Assembly: GCA_028285545.1 (NCBI GenBank)
Contig: JANQPA010000084.1
Span: 1-64,000 of the forward strand
Length of the DNA: 64,000 nucleotides
Reading direction: 5' to 3'
DNA from: Saprospiraceae bacterium
Lineage (GTDB): Bacteria; Bacteroidota; Bacteroidia; Chitinophagales; Saprospiraceae
Shown here one piece after another: positions 1-10,759 of the stretch; positions within the stretch are counted from its first letter, which is position 1; each line of letters starts with the position of its first letter. The translations under genes and the position numbers were made by a program. The notes under the pieces were generated by a model. The model was not told where the DNA came from and did not search any database. It saw only the letters and a list, made by a program, of their open reading frames with translations.

Positions 1-202
1 TTTTGACACTGGCTAAAGCACACAGACTGTTACTGACTTACACTGTTTTAGTAAATGTTAAATAAAGCTTAGCCTACAAATTATAACCAATTAATACACA
101 GGTGTATCGGCAGTTATTCACCTCTCATCTGAGATCACATTTTGTGAATAATTTCAGAAAATTCAGGATGACTCATGTTTATAAAAATCAAGTATTAGGG
201 TC

Positions 203-3196
203 ATGTTAAAAGGAAGAATAATTGTAGGGATCGTTTTTTTGTTTTGTCCAGTTTCATTCACTGCTCAGGATTACGAGGCCAGGAAAATTTCTATTTCGGA
301 AGGCCTTTCCAGTAATGATGTGAGAGACATGCATCTCGATTCATACGGGTACCTGTGGATAGGAACTAATCACGGGTTAAATCAATTTGATGGCTCGCAT
401 ATTGAAAAATTCAGACATATTCCTGGCAATAAAAAAACCTTATATGCCAACAGCTTGATCCGAATTTTTGAAGATGCTCAGGGAGAGATATGGCTTACGC
501 ATACCGTAGGAGGTATCAGTTCTTATGATCGTCATTCCAGCTCTTTTGAATACTATCCATTTCCTGATTCACTTAAAATAAATCCACTGGAAGTATTGCG
601 TTCAGAAGAGCACTTATACCTTCTGTGTATAAAAGGCCTATTTTCTTTAGATTTAAATACGCGTATTTTTTCAGAGATATGGAAGAATCCCACAAGAAAT
701 TTAGAATCTCCTGTCCGAGATCAAAATGATCATTTATTTTTCAAAACAGGAAACAAAATCTTCCAGTTTTCCCCAAAATCAGGAATCCAGCAGCTTCCCA
801 GTCCTTTTAAAGATTGTCGTGGTCTTTTTTTAAACCGAAAGGGGGAATTATTTGGAATTTACGATTTAAATATCTCCAAATTTAAATCTGAGAAAAATAC
901 CTGGGAGGAAGTTTTTTCCCTTCCTATGGATGAAGGTATTTCTTTTTTAGGCTTGACGATGAATAAAAATGAAGCCCTTATAGCAGGTCTAAGCAACGGA
1001 AAAACACTGCACCTAGATTCTTGTTTTCAAATTCTTGACACCCTAAGTTTATCGGCTTATAATCTGATTCTGACCAATCACAACCTTGAGCCTCTAATAG
1101 TAAGACAAGCGGAAGGACAATGGTCCATTTATGGGATTAAGAACCAGGAAAATTTAGCACAATTCTATTTGGAGAACAGACCTAGGGTTGTAGAATTTTC
1201 TCCTACCCAAGATTTGATTTTTGGCGGTCGCAAAGGATTAGAAATTTTTAGCCCTTCAAAAGTAACTTTTAAAAAAATATCTGGCACCCCTTTCTCAAAA
1301 GTAATTATAGGCACCCAAGTTTTTAATGACACCTTATTTTATGGTTATGACAACCATATTGTAGGATATCATTCCAACACCCATAAGGTGACTTTTTCCT
1401 CTCTAAAACATTTTAAAGGACAAGCCATTCAGGATTTTCTCTTTCACAATGACCTGATGTGGGTTCAGACCAATAAAGCTTTATGGCAATTAAAAAATGG
1501 GGAATGGCAAACATTTTACCTTCCAGATGTCCCGGGCAAAGATTTTTTCATGGCAAGGTCATTAACCTTAACCAAAGAAAATCATTTATGCATTGGCAGT
1601 AATATTGGTTTTTTCTACTTCGATGGTTTTTCCCTTAATGCTGTTCAATTATATCATGAAAAACTGCCTGATGCTGAAAGTATTGTGGTTAACTCAGTTT
1701 TAGAAGAACAAATAAATGATTATTGGCTTGGAACCCAAAAATATGGGCTTTGGCAGGCAAAAAAAAGAGCAAAGAGATGGCAATTTACCAACTACCCATA
1801 TCCAAAGAAGGACAGTACCTTTCAATCTGCTACCATCAATTGCATCTCCAGAAGCGAACAATACCTGTGGATAGGTACTTTCAGTGCCGGGCTTTTAAAA
1901 TTTGATTTAAAGACAAGGACCTTCCTGGACTTTGATGACCAGCTACCTCTTCTGCCCAATATTTCTAAAATTTTAATCAGAGATAAAAATGAGTTATGGA
2001 TAAGTTACCTTGAAGGAATAGCTTATTATAATGTCCTTACTCAGGAATTAATTAAGGAAAAGAAAGACATGGTTTACCCCAGGCATCCTACACTTTACAG
2101 GGATAGCATTTTTTTCTGTGATGACAGTGTGATCAATAAGATAATTCCAGATTATTTTTTTGCCAAGGATGAAGAACTGCCTATTTACATTCAAAAAATC
2201 TGGGTCAACAGTCAGCCTAATCCTTGGCACCCAGAGAGAAAAGAGCTCCTTCTAAGGCCAAACCAAAATCACATTCGAATTGAATATTCTGCCATTGATT
2301 TTTCCCCTTCCTCTTATCATGAATATGAATATAAAATGGAAGGCATTGAGGACAAATGGGTTTATAATGGTGTTCAAAAAAGTGTCACATTAACCAATCT
2401 TCCTCCAGGAGTTTTTACTTTTGAAGTAAGGCTGAGAAATAGAAAAACTACTTATCCTATCACGATTAAGATTGCAAAGCCATTAATTCAAAGACCAGTT
2501 TTTAAATTGGCGTTCCTTGTTTTTCTGGGTATAGTTACCTTTTGTGTTTATAAGGTCAGGCAAAAAAATGCTCAAAAACGTCAAATGGAATTAGATGCCA
2601 TAAGAAAAAATGCAGCTGCTGATTTTCATGACGAGCTAGGCAATAAACTTTCCAGAGTTACCTACTTTTCAGAAGTATTAAAAGGCCATATCCCAAAAAA
2701 TGATTATCAGGCGCTGGATTATTTACATCATCTCCAAGATACCTCCAAAAGTCTAAACACCTCAATGTACGATCTGCTTTGGACTTTAAAAACCGACCAA
2801 AATTCTATTGAAGACCTCATGATCTTATTAAAAGATTTTGGCGAAGATCTCTTCTCAAATACCGGAATTATCTTTCGTTCAGAGATAAGGGGAGCAAAAG
2901 CAGAAAAACACAAACTGAGTCTGGATAAAAAAAGACACCTTATTTTTATTTTTAAGGAAGCTATGACCAATATTTTAAAGCATAGTCAGGCAAAAAATGT
3001 GTGGTTTCGACTGGAAAGAGATCAAAAATCATTTAAAATAATACTCATTGATGACGGAGTAGGCCTCGATCACAAGTTGAACTCCCCAGGACAAGGACTT
3101 ATAAATATTCAATCAAGGGCTGAAAAAGTCAACTGTGAATTGAATATTCAGACTACAACTGAAGAGGGCACAACAATCATTTTATCAGGAATTTAA
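203..3196 (+). CDS. Two-component sensor histidine kinase with secreted beta-propeller sensor
   Basis: The 997-aa protein starts with a signal peptide (about residues 1-22 ending TAQ). A long region of regulator-propeller repeats follows (about 27-640; motifs such as GYLWIGTNHGLNQFDG and LWIGTFSAGLLKFD). A Y_Y_Y domain (about 687-750) and one membrane helix (about 767-788) precede a cytoplasmic kinase of the HisKA_3/NarX type. The phosphoacceptor is His809 in DFHDELGNKLSR, and the HATPase N-box (EAMTNILKHSQ, about 919) and G-box (DDGVGL, about 950) are intact. In this family the periplasmic propeller is thought to sense an extracytoplasmic ligand, often a glycan; the ligand here is unknown. 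The response regulator follows after 12 bp, so the two almost certainly form one operon. Start is ATG. Confidence 0.93.
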   Translation: MLKGRIIVGIVFLFCPVSFTAQDYEARKISISEGLSSNDVRDMHLDSYGYLWIGTNHGLNQFDGSHIEKFRHIPGNKKTLYANSLIRIFEDAQGEIWLTHTVGGISSYDRHSSSFEYYPFPDSLKINPLEVLRSEEHLYLLCIKGLFSLDLNTRIFSEIWKNPTRNLESPVRDQNDHLFFKTGNKIFQFSPKSGIQQLPSPFKDCRGLFLNRKGELFGIYDLNISKFKSEKNTWEEVFSLPMDEGISFLGLTMNKNEALIAGLSNGKTLHLDSCFQILDTLSLSAYNLILTNHNLEPLIVRQAEGQWSIYGIKNQENLAQFYLENRPRVVEFSPTQDLIFGGRKGLEIFSPSKVTFKKISGTPFSKVIIGTQVFNDTLFYGYDNHIVGYHSNTHKVTFSSLKHFKGQAIQDFLFHNDLMWVQTNKALWQLKNGEWQTFYLPDVPGKDFFMARSLTLTKENHLCIGSNIGFFYFDGFSLNAVQLYHEKLPDAESIVVNSVLEEQINDYWLGTQKYGLWQAKKRAKRWQFTNYPYPKKDSTFQSATINCISRSEQYLWIGTFSAGLLKFDLKTRTFLDFDDQLPLLPNISKILIRDKNELWISYLEGIAYYNVLTQELIKEKKDMVYPRHPTLYRDSIFFCDDSVINKIIPDYFFAKDEELPIYIQKIWVNSQPNPWHPERKELLLRPNQNHIRIEYSAIDFSPSSYHEYEYKMEGIEDKWVYNGVQKSVTLTNLPPGVFTFEVRLRNRKTTYPITIKIAKPLIQRPVFKLAFLVFLGIVTFCVYKVRQKNAQKRQMELDAIRKNAAADFHDELGNKLSRVTYFSEVLKGHIPKNDYQALDYLHHLQDTSKSLNTSMYDLLWTLKTDQNSIEDLMILLKDFGEDLFSNTGIIFRSEIRGAKAEKHKLSLDKKRHLIFIFKEAMTNILKHSQAKNVWFRLERDQKSFKIILIDDGVGLDHKLNSPGQGLINIQSRAEKVNCELNIQTTTEEGTTIILSGI

Positions 3197-3208
3197 TGTC
3201 ATTTTGTT

Positions 3209-3835
3209 ATGAAGGAAAAAAAATCAATTTGGATAGTAGAAGATGATCCCATGATTAGAAACAGTCTTAAAATTCTAATCAACAAATCAAGTCACTTAAT
3301 ATGTTCTCAAACCTTTCCTTCTGCTGAAGATTACCTTCAGGTATTGCAAAAGGTTCAACCTGATATCGTATTGATGGATATTACACTACCTTATATGGAT
3401 GGTATTGAAGCAGCAAGAAGAAGTATCAATTTTCATAAGGATTTAAAAATTATCATGTTAACTGTCCATCAGGATAGTGAAATGGTATTTAAAGCTCTTT
3501 GTTCAGGTGCCCTTGGTTATCTGTTAAAAAATGCGGGCTATCAAAAAATTATCGATGCCATTGATGAATTACAAAAAGGTGGCGCACCCATGTCCTCTTC
3601 TATTGCCCGAATGGTGGTGGCCTCCTTCAAAAAGAACAAAAAACATGATTTATCAGCTCGGGAGTTAGAAGTATTGGTACTTCTGAGTAAAGGTAAAAGT
3701 TATAAAATGATCGCTGAGGAACTTTTCATCAGCCATGATACCATTCGGACACACATAAAAAACATCTACAGAAAATTAGGGGTGAAAAATAACATTAATG
3801 CAGTCACGAAAGCCATGAAAAATGGAATTATTTAA
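3209..3835 (+). CDS. NarL/LuxR-family response regulator
   Basis: The 208-aa protein has an N-terminal receiver domain: acidic pair in VEDDP, phosphoacceptor Asp57 in LMDITLP, and the conserved Lys in YLLKNAG. The C-terminal LuxR-type helix-turn-helix is LSARELEVLVLLSKGKSYKM and onward to about residue 205. It lies 12 bp downstream of the HisKA_3 kinase and is its likely phosphotransfer partner. All receiver residues needed for phosphorylation are present, unlike the regulator at 56627-57259. Target genes cannot be deduced. Confidence 0.95.
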   Translation: MKEKKSIWIVEDDPMIRNSLKILINKSSHLICSQTFPSAEDYLQVLQKVQPDIVLMDITLPYMDGIEAARRSINFHKDLKIIMLTVHQDSEMVFKALCSGALGYLLKNAGYQKIIDAIDELQKGGAPMSSSIARMVVASFKKNKKHDLSARELEVLVLLSKGKSYKMIAEELFISHDTIRTHIKNIYRKLGVKNNINAVTKAMKNGII

Positions 3836-3888
3836 GTGAAGTTAATGTTCTTTTAGGGTAGTAATCAAAATTTATTTCAGAAGGATTT

Positions 3889-3901
3889 GCTTAGTCTAAG
3901 C
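3889..3901. promoter_or_regulatory. Small palindrome upstream of the GNAT gene
   Basis: A perfect 6-bp inverted repeat with a 1-nt centre (GCTTAG-T-CTAAGC) lies 42 bp before the acetyltransferase start. It is long enough to be an operator half-site pair, but nothing links it to a regulator. Such a short palindrome can arise by chance. Confidence 0.2.
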
Positions 3902-3942
3902 TATCTATATTACATCCAAAAAATTACTTAAACAAGCACTAA

Positions 3943-4407
3943 ATGAACAGCATTACTTTTCGTTCTGCCAGCCCGGAGGATTTACCTGTATTATTAGAAT
4001 TTGAACAAGGAATTATTGCTGCCGAACGCCCTTTCAACTCAAACCTTAAACCTGATCCAATTAGTTATTATGACATAAAGGCAATGATACCAGATAACCG
4101 GGTTGAAGTAAAAGTGGCTGTTAGTGATGGCCAGATCGTCGCATCTGGTTATTTGCGCCTTGAGCAGGCCTCCAATTATTATAAATATGAGCTACATGGA
4201 TATATTGGTTTCATTTATGTTAGACCTCACTTTAGAGGCCAAGGATTGAGCGGAAAAATTATCAATGAGTTGGTAGCCTGGGCCAGGACAAAAGGAGTAG
4301 AGGAAGTACATTTGGAAGTATATAGCAATAACCTGGCAGCCATAAGATCTTACGAAAAGGCAGGCTTCGTAAAGCAGATTGTAAGGATGAGATTAGAAAA
4401 TGATTAA
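3943..4407 (+). CDS. GNAT-family N-acetyltransferase
   Basis: The 154-aa single-domain protein has the GNAT fold. The acetyl-CoA pyrophosphate-binding motif A is visible as VRPHFRGQGLSGKIINEL (R/Q-x-x-G-x-G/A pattern), followed by the typical LEVYSNNLAAIRSYEKAGF motif B. The acceptor substrate cannot be inferred. It stands alone on the plus strand, converging on glyA, and ends inside a palindromic terminator shared by both genes. Confidence 0.9.
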   Translation: MNSITFRSASPEDLPVLLEFEQGIIAAERPFNSNLKPDPISYYDIKAMIPDNRVEVKVAVSDGQIVASGYLRLEQASNYYKYELHGYIGFIYVRPHFRGQGLSGKIINELVAWARTKGVEEVHLEVYSNNLAAIRSYEKAGFVKQIVRMRLEND

Positions 4408-4450
4408 AAAGTAGAACCACCCCGCCAGGCGGGGTGGTTCTACTTTTTAA
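4404..4450. terminator. Bidirectional terminator between the GNAT gene and glyA
   Basis: A perfect 23-bp palindrome (arms 4404-4426 and 4428-4450) with a single central base and a GC-rich core (CCACCCCGCC / GGCGGGGTGG). It is flanked by A-runs on one side and T-runs on the other, so it reads as an intrinsic terminator in both directions. It fills the space between the stop codons of two convergent genes exactly, overlapping the GNAT stop. Confidence 0.9.
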
Positions 4451-5737
4451 TTAAATTTTTACAGGTGCTCCTTCATACAAAGGAAAATCTTCCATAAAAG
4501 TATTCACCTGATTTCGAGTATGCTTAATCAGGTCTTCATTTTCAATATCCGCAACAATATCATCAATCCAATTGACTACTTTCAGACAATCCGCTTCTTT
4601 CAATCCTCGAGTAGTTATAGCAGCTGTACCAATGCGAATACCAGAGGTCACAAATGGTGACTGAGTATCAAATGGCACCATATTTTTATTTACAGTAATA
4701 TCTGCCAATTCCAGTGCTTTTTCTACTGCTTTTCCGGTTACCTCCTTAGATCTTAAATCAATTAGCATCAGGTGATTATCTGTACCTCCAGAGATGACCT
4801 TATATCCTTTGTTGACAAAAGCCTCTGCCATACTCTTTGCGTTTTTAATAACCTGCTGGCCATAGGATTTAAAGGAAGGCTGAAGGGCTTCATAGAATGC
4901 AACAGCCTTAGCTGCAATGACATGCTCTAAAGGGCCGCCCTGCATTCCCGGAAAAACACCACTATTCAGAATGGCAGACATTTTGATTGGGTTTCCTTTT
5001 TTGGTCGTTCTTCCCCAGGGGTTATCAAAGTTTTTACCCATCATTATTATACCTCCTCTTGGACCACGCAGGGTCTTGTGAGTAGTGGAAGTCACAATAT
5101 GGCAATGTTCAATAGGATCACTCAAAAGCCCAGTGGCAATTAATCCTGCTGGATGGGCAATATCCGCCAATAAAAAAGCTCCCACTTTATCTGCTATAGC
5201 TCTGAACCGGGCATAATCCCAATCCCGTGCATAGGCAGAAGCACCACAAATAATTAATTTGGGTTTCACTTCTAATGCTTTAGCCTCTACCTTATCCATA
5301 TCTATCAATCCATTCTCTTCTTCCACTCCGTAAAAATGAGGCTCATATACTTTTCCTGAAAAATTCACAGGAGAGCCATGAGAAAGGTGCCCGCCATGCG
5401 AAAGATCGAAACCAAGAATTCTATCACCAGGGTTCAATAAAGCCAAAAAGACCGCTGCATTGGCTTGTGCTCCAGAATGTGGTTGTACATTGGCATAGGA
5501 GGCACCAAATAATTCTTTCAGACGATCTATTGCTAATTGCTCAACTTTATCAACTACTTCACATCCCCCATAATACCTTCTTCCCGGGTATCCTTCCGCA
5601 TATTTATTGGTAAGACAGGTTCCCATTGCATCCATAACTGCCTGACTGGTAAAGTTTTCAGAGGCAATTAATTCCAGGCCTACACGTTGCCGGTGTAGTT
5701 CTTCCCCAATAAGATTGAAGAGCATATTATCTTTCAT
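4451..5737 (-). CDS. glyA: Serine hydroxymethyltransferase
   Basis: The 428-aa protein has the length and motifs of bacterial SHMT. This PLP enzyme interconverts serine and glycine while charging tetrahydrofolate with a one-carbon unit. The Schiff-base lysine is Lys221 in [13 protein letters not shown]. Other hallmarks are the start [29 protein letters not shown] and the PLP-ring Asp in [13 protein letters not shown] start. It is monocistronic: a promoter lies about 70 bp upstream and a palindromic terminator sits directly after the stop. Confidence 0.98.
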   Translation of the reverse strand: MKDNMLFNLIGEELHRQRVGLELIASENFTSQAVMDAMGTCLTNKYAEGYPGRRYYGGCEVVDKVEQLAIDRLKELFGASYANVQPHSGAQANAAVFLALLNPGDRILGFDLSHGGHLSHGSPVNFSGKVYEPHFYGVEEENGLIDMDKVEAKALEVKPKLIICGASAYARDWDYARFRAIADKVGAFLLADIAHPAGLIATGLLSDPIEHCHIVTSTTHKTLRGPRGGIIMMGKNFDNPWGRTTKKGNPIKMSAILNSGVFPGMQGGPLEHVIAAKAVAFYEALQPSFKSYGQQVIKNAKSMAEAFVNKGYKVISGGTDNHLMLIDLRSKEVTGKAVEKALELADITVNKNMVPFDTQSPFVTSGIRIGTAAITTRGLKEADCLKVVNWIDDIVADIENEDLIKHTRNQVNTFMEDFPLYEGAPVKI

Positions 5738-6080
5738 CCTTTCTTTTTTATTTTATAGAAAATAAATGACTAGTCCAATTTATTTGTTTTTATCATCAAA
5801 TAGTGGGGCAAAAGTACAATAAATTTGTAAAGAAAACCTTTTACATATAGCTGTGTTGTATGCATATTTGCATTTTAAAAATTTCAAAGAAAAACACAAT
5901 TAAATTTGTCCCTTTGGAATTCAAGTTTTATCATCAAGTCAAATAAATCTTCATTCTATTAGAAAGCTTATTTACTCGTAAAAAAGGTTCTACCTGTAGA
6001 AAAAACAAAGTGCGTTAAATAATTCGCGAATTTGTTTGTTATATTTTAATCGATTTCTGTAATTCAAATAAGCTTGATTG
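5738..6080. other. Divergent intergenic region glyA / metallophosphoesterase
   Basis: A 343-bp AT-rich spacer between divergent genes. It contains the glyA promoter (5808-5816, minus). A TAAATTTG match to the -7 box on the plus strand at 5901-5908 could serve the metallophosphoesterase, but would leave a leader of about 165 nt and has no clear -33 element. No RNA gene or riboswitch was recognised. Confidence 0.5.
5808..5816 (-). promoter_or_regulatory. Bacteroidetes-type -7 box for glyA
   Basis: On the minus strand the sequence reads TACTTTTGC, an exact match to the TAnnTTTG consensus of the Bacteroidetes primary sigma factor. It lies about 71 bp upstream of the glyA ATG. The -33 element is not well defined. 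Confidence 0.6.
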
Positions 6081-7934
6081 ATGATTCCAGGTTCAGAAAA
6101 AAGGTTTCTTTTTGTCTTACTCATCTTGTTGGTGAGCCAGAGTTTGTTTTCCGCTTCAGGAAGATTTAGGGTTATGTGGCGAGAAGATCCTTCTACGACC
6201 ATGGTAATTGGATGGGATCAATTTTCTGGTAGCAACCCAATCCTCTACTTCAGCACTCAAAATAATGGCAGAAATCCAAACCTTTATACCGCAAAAAGAA
6301 AACCAGATCGCGTCCATCGTTCAAAAGGCATGAATAACCACTTTGTCCGCCTGACCGGACTTCGTCCCAACACTGTCTATTATTTTATCATTCAGGATAG
6401 CGAAGGAATAAGTCCTTGTTTCTCTTTCCAAACCATGCCTGACAATCCTAATACAAGATTATCCATAATTGCAGGAGGGGATTCTAGAAATCATAGAGAA
6501 GCCCGAAAATCAGCCAATAAACTAGTCAGCAAATTACGTCCTCACTTTATTTTGTTTGCCGGAGATATGACAGATAATGATAGTGCTAATGAATGGCAGA
6601 TGTGGCTGGATGACTGGCAACAAACCATAGGTACTGACGGACGCCTTTTCCCCATTGTTTCTGCTCTCGGGAATCACGAACTTACAGCCCAATCTTTAAT
6701 TGATGTATTTGATATTCCTGCCCAGGATGCCTATTATGATCTGCATTTTGGCGGCAATCTGATGAGTATTTTTACACTCAATTCTAAAATTCCCGTAGGA
6801 GAACAGAATTTCTGGTTAGAAAGAAAACTCCAGCAACATCTCAATTCCCGCTGGAAAATGGCACAGTATCACCATACTCTGCGCCCACATACCAAAAAGA
6901 AAGCCCCCAGACAAGATCTGATGCCCTGGGCACAAATGTTTTATCAATATAATGTTCAATTGGTTTTAGAATCTGATGCCCATGTGGTGAAGTGGACCTA
7001 TCCAATCCGGCCTTTCAGTGGGCCAGGTAGCGATCGTGGTTTCATTAGAGATGATAACCAAGGAACCGTTTTTATTGGTGAAGGATGTTGGGGTGCTCCA
7101 CTCAGGGAAAATGATTTGCAATATAGCTGGACCAGAAATACCGGAAAATTCAATCAATTCAAATGGATTTTTGTCGATCAATCCAAGATTGAAGTCCGAA
7201 CCGTCATGACTGATGGATCTGACCAGGTAGCAGAAGTGAATCATCGAAATATATTTTCTCCTCCGGTAGGACTTTCCTTATGGCGTCCTAGCAAGGGCCC
7301 GGTACTTACCATCAAAGGAAGAAATACCCTTCAAAATAATCAACCTCTTGCTGCCAGGGCATTAGACGTGGAACTGGTGAAAATTACCGCCTCAGCAGGG
7401 CCTAATGGAGTCACCTTGGAATGGGTCACGAAAAGTGAATTGGAAAATGTCATTTTTCAAATCGAAAGATCAGTAGGACAGGGACGAAGCTTCACACCTC
7501 TTTCTACGAAAGAAGGCGGAAACATAAAAGGTAAAGGCTATCAATATTTAGACAAGAATCCTCCATCAGGTAATGTCCGCTATCGTGTCAAATGTATCAT
7601 TCCTCAACGACCGGCCATCATCCTGGAAACGGCTTGTGAGGTTGCCAAAAGAACAGCTGCACCTATCAATAAACCCCCTACGCTTTCCAAAATAATGCCC
7701 TCTCCAGCAGGACTTTTATCTTTCGAATATGATTTGCCACAGACCAGCCAGGTATTCTTTATGGTCATCAATCCAAAAACCAGGGATGTACTACTAAATA
7801 CCAAGCCAGTGCCTAGAAAAGCTGGCACCTTTATTGGAAAGCTGGACATTTCAAAACTTCCCAAAGGACAATATATGTTGATTATAAAAAGTCCAAAAAG
7901 CTTAATAAAAAGATATGAGGTCATTAAAAGATAG
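6081..7934 (+). CDS. Secreted purple-acid-phosphatase-like metallophosphoesterase
   Basis: The 617-aa protein has a signal peptide (about 1-25), an N-terminal Fn3-like domain as in purple acid phosphatases (about 28-118) and a calcineurin-like domain (about 125-370). Metal-ligand motifs are GGDSR (Asp134), GDMTDND (Asp162), GNHE (Asn198-His199), YHH (264-265) and SDAH (His301). The last replaces the usual GHxH. The C-terminal third has no recognised domain but ends with LPKGQYMLIIKS and a basic tail, which resembles a degenerate T9SS type A sorting signal. The ATG at 6081 is preferred over a TTG one codon earlier. Likely an extracytoplasmic phosphatase or phosphodiesterase; substrate unknown. 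Confidence 0.85.
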   Translation: MIPGSEKRFLFVLLILLVSQSLFSASGRFRVMWREDPSTTMVIGWDQFSGSNPILYFSTQNNGRNPNLYTAKRKPDRVHRSKGMNNHFVRLTGLRPNTVYYFIIQDSEGISPCFSFQTMPDNPNTRLSIIAGGDSRNHREARKSANKLVSKLRPHFILFAGDMTDNDSANEWQMWLDDWQQTIGTDGRLFPIVSALGNHELTAQSLIDVFDIPAQDAYYDLHFGGNLMSIFTLNSKIPVGEQNFWLERKLQQHLNSRWKMAQYHHTLRPHTKKKAPRQDLMPWAQMFYQYNVQLVLESDAHVVKWTYPIRPFSGPGSDRGFIRDDNQGTVFIGEGCWGAPLRENDLQYSWTRNTGKFNQFKWIFVDQSKIEVRTVMTDGSDQVAEVNHRNIFSPPVGLSLWRPSKGPVLTIKGRNTLQNNQPLAARALDVELVKITASAGPNGVTLEWVTKSELENVIFQIERSVGQGRSFTPLSTKEGGNIKGKGYQYLDKNPPSGNVRYRVKCIIPQRPAIILETACEVAKRTAAPINKPPTLSKIMPSPAGLLSFEYDLPQTSQVFFMVINPKTRDVLLNTKPVPRKAGTFIGKLDISKLPKGQYMLIIKSPKSLIKRYEVIKR

Positions 7935-7953
7935 AAGTATATAGAATTATCTT

Positions 7954-8010
7954 GAAGTAAGTAGAAGTACATTGTTTATTCCTAATAAACAATGTACTTC
8001 TACTTACTTC
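7954..8010. terminator. 27-bp perfect hairpin downstream of the metallophosphoesterase
   Basis: Arms 7954-7980 and 7984-8010 are exactly complementary, with only a 3-nt centre (CCT). It starts 20 bp after the stop codon and could end transcription, although its core is not GC-rich. The right arm runs into the adjacent decamer repeats. Confidence 0.6.
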
Positions 8011-8040
8011 TACTTACTTCTACTTACTTCTATTTTACTT
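7996..8040. repeat. Decamer tandem repeat (ACTTCTACTT)n
   Basis: About four tandem copies of the 10-bp unit ACTTCTACTT, the last one degenerate. A single rc copy of the same word (AAGTAGAAGT) lies in the left arm of the adjacent hairpin, so the hairpin may derive from an inverted copy of the repeat. Confidence 0.8.
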
Positions 8041-8402
8041 CCATTCCTTTTTTCAGGAATCAATTCACTAAAAGTATAAGCCTGAATGTATGTCCACTAG
8101 AGAAAGAAGGAGAACTAATTTCTCTAAGAGGATTTATTCTGGTAGCCAATTGCTGCCAACTCCATCACTCTCGTTGTTTGTTTGGAGGTTCGTTTGTTTT
8201 GCAGATCCAGTAAAAAATCCAGTTCTGCTCGGGTTTGTTCAGAGCTATTTGTCAGAAAACGAACAGATTTTTTCAAAAGTAGGTAGGGTATATCCGGTAT
8301 CTCCTGTTTTAGGAGGGTAAAAAGAATAAAAACCAAATAAAATACCCTTATGAGCAGACTCTACTTTTTTAATTTATTATTTCTGAACAAAAATATGATA
8401 CC

Positions 8403-9329
8403 ATGAAAAAGTGGATAATGTCTTTATCATTAATCATTTTATTTTTTAGTGCCTGTAACAAAAATGAGGTGTTTTGGGAGGATGAAGAAGATCCAATAAT
8501 TGATACTCAATCAGAACAAGATTTGGGTAGTGAGGAGGATGGCGCGCTTACTTTATATCGAGTCAATGGAGATGCAATCAGCAAAATAAAGGATTACCAG
8601 GTAAGTCGCGATTTGGAGTCCTATCAAATGGATGTAGACAAGCATTTCAAAATGTGGGATTTTGTTAGCCGTTTACTTCCAGCTCAGTACAGAGATAAAA
8701 TTAGTCAGTTTGAGGTATTCTATGGTGGAGATGAACTACAGGGCTATGTGTTTCCCCCAAATGAAGAAGACCTGAGCCAGTGGCGTTTTGGTTTGGCCAT
8801 TGAAATTGCCGAAAACCTGGATCAAATTAATTTCAAAGACCTTTTTACCTATGTGACACTACACGAATATGCGCATGTTTTGACACTAAACGATGAGCAA
8901 GTGGAGGCAAATGCCTCTGAAGGCAGCTGTGGCACTTTTTTCACGGGTGAAGGCTGTAGTCGTGAAGGGGCCTATATCCAAAGATTATATGACCTTGGAT
9001 GGAAAGATCTAGCCAATGACCCCGACCTGGAGGATCCTGACAGATTATACAATAAATACCCCGATCGTTTTGTAACAGATTATGCTGCTACCAATCCTGG
9101 AGAAGATATAGCCGAAGTCTTCAGTTTCTTTGTAACCATGGAAAATAAACCCAGTGGCAATAAAATATCCGACCAGAAAATCAGAATGCTTTATGATTTT
9201 CCCGAACTCGTAAAGATGAGACAAGATATTCGCCAAAATGAGGTTATCCAGTTGACGCAACCAGGAAGCTGGAGGCAAAATCAAAGACTTCATAGTTTTA
9301 AAGTGTGTAACAGAAGAGGATGTAAATGA
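8403..9329 (+). CDS. Putative zinc-metallopeptidase lipoprotein
   Basis: The 308-aa protein has a lipoprotein signal peptide with lipobox FFSAC (lipidated Cys18). An acidic linker (about 22-48) precedes a domain with a gluzincin-like site: HEYAH (His154, Glu155, His158). A plausible third ligand is in GEDIAEVF (Glu235 or Glu238), near the C-terminal half. The domain contains a cysteine pair in SCGTFFTGEGC. It resembles the putative zinc-binding lipoproteins common in Bacteroidota, which are probably surface- or periplasm-facing proteases. No substrate or partner is suggested by the neighbours. Confidence 0.78.
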   Translation: MKKWIMSLSLIILFFSACNKNEVFWEDEEDPIIDTQSEQDLGSEEDGALTLYRVNGDAISKIKDYQVSRDLESYQMDVDKHFKMWDFVSRLLPAQYRDKISQFEVFYGGDELQGYVFPPNEEDLSQWRFGLAIEIAENLDQINFKDLFTYVTLHEYAHVLTLNDEQVEANASEGSCGTFFTGEGCSREGAYIQRLYDLGWKDLANDPDLEDPDRLYNKYPDRFVTDYAATNPGEDIAEVFSFFVTMENKPSGNKISDQKIRMLYDFPELVKMRQDIRQNEVIQLTQPGSWRQNQRLHSFKVCNRRGCK

Positions 9330-9393
9330 TGTTAAAAGTCACACAATATTTTTCGAAAAAGATAATTGAAAATCCTTTCTCAATCAATTGAAT

Positions 9394-9438
9394 GGTTCCA
9401 TGTTCCGAGACCAATCATGGAATACGGAACGTGGAACC
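9394..9438. repeat. Hairpin of GGTTCC words after the lipoprotein gene
   Basis: Arms 9394-9407 and 9425-9438 pair over 14 bp with one G-T pair. The word family GGTTCC/GGAAC also occurs at about 10657-10684, so this may be a dispersed repeat as well as a possible terminator. Confidence 0.5.
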
Positions 9439-9501
9439 AATTAGGGTTTTATGAATATTAGGTTTAAATCTATTTATAATTCTTATTTGGAATAAATCAA
9501 A

Positions 9502-10538
<1,037 letters not shown>

Positions 10539-10555
10539 TGGGAAATGGCTTTATT

Positions 10556-10606
10556 GCACGCAAATTTCGCAAATAGTGCAGATTTGTATTTGCTAAATCT
10601 GCGTGC
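10556..10606. repeat. REP-like hairpin
   Basis: Arms 10556-10574 and 10588-10606 pair at 17 of 19 positions. The left arm and loop recur as a second copy at 30219-30247 (about 24 of 29 identical), which suggests a dispersed palindromic repeat rather than a simple terminator. No T-run follows on either strand. Confidence 0.6.
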
Positions 10607-10759
10607 TAAATAAGCTTTAAATAACAGATTTTAATAAAATTTTACTCCACTATACGCGGAACACGGAACGTTGAACCTGGAACAATAACTTACAAAAGGA
10701 ATTCCACTTGAAGTTACCTATAATTCAAAATTCGTGATGCGTCTCTATAAATTATTTTA

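Larger units (their letters stand above)
7935..8402. other. Intergenic region with long hairpin, decamer repeats and possible gene remnant
   Basis: A 468-bp spacer. The first 100 bp hold a 27-bp perfect hairpin and a 10-bp tandem array (separate entries). The remainder contains a minus-strand reading frame of about 70 codons (8124-8336) with a TTG start and no recognisable family. It may be a gene remnant, but the evidence is too weak to call it a gene. Confidence 0.4.

Noticed and set aside
7604-7972. 122-codon minus-strand frame over the metallophosphoesterase end and its hairpin
   Set aside because: It is antisense to the coding region and its N-terminus is encoded by the repeat/hairpin sequence.
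8124-8336. 70-codon minus-strand frame after the metallophosphoesterase
   Set aside because: TTG start, no promoter and no family; at most a gene remnant, so not called as a gene.
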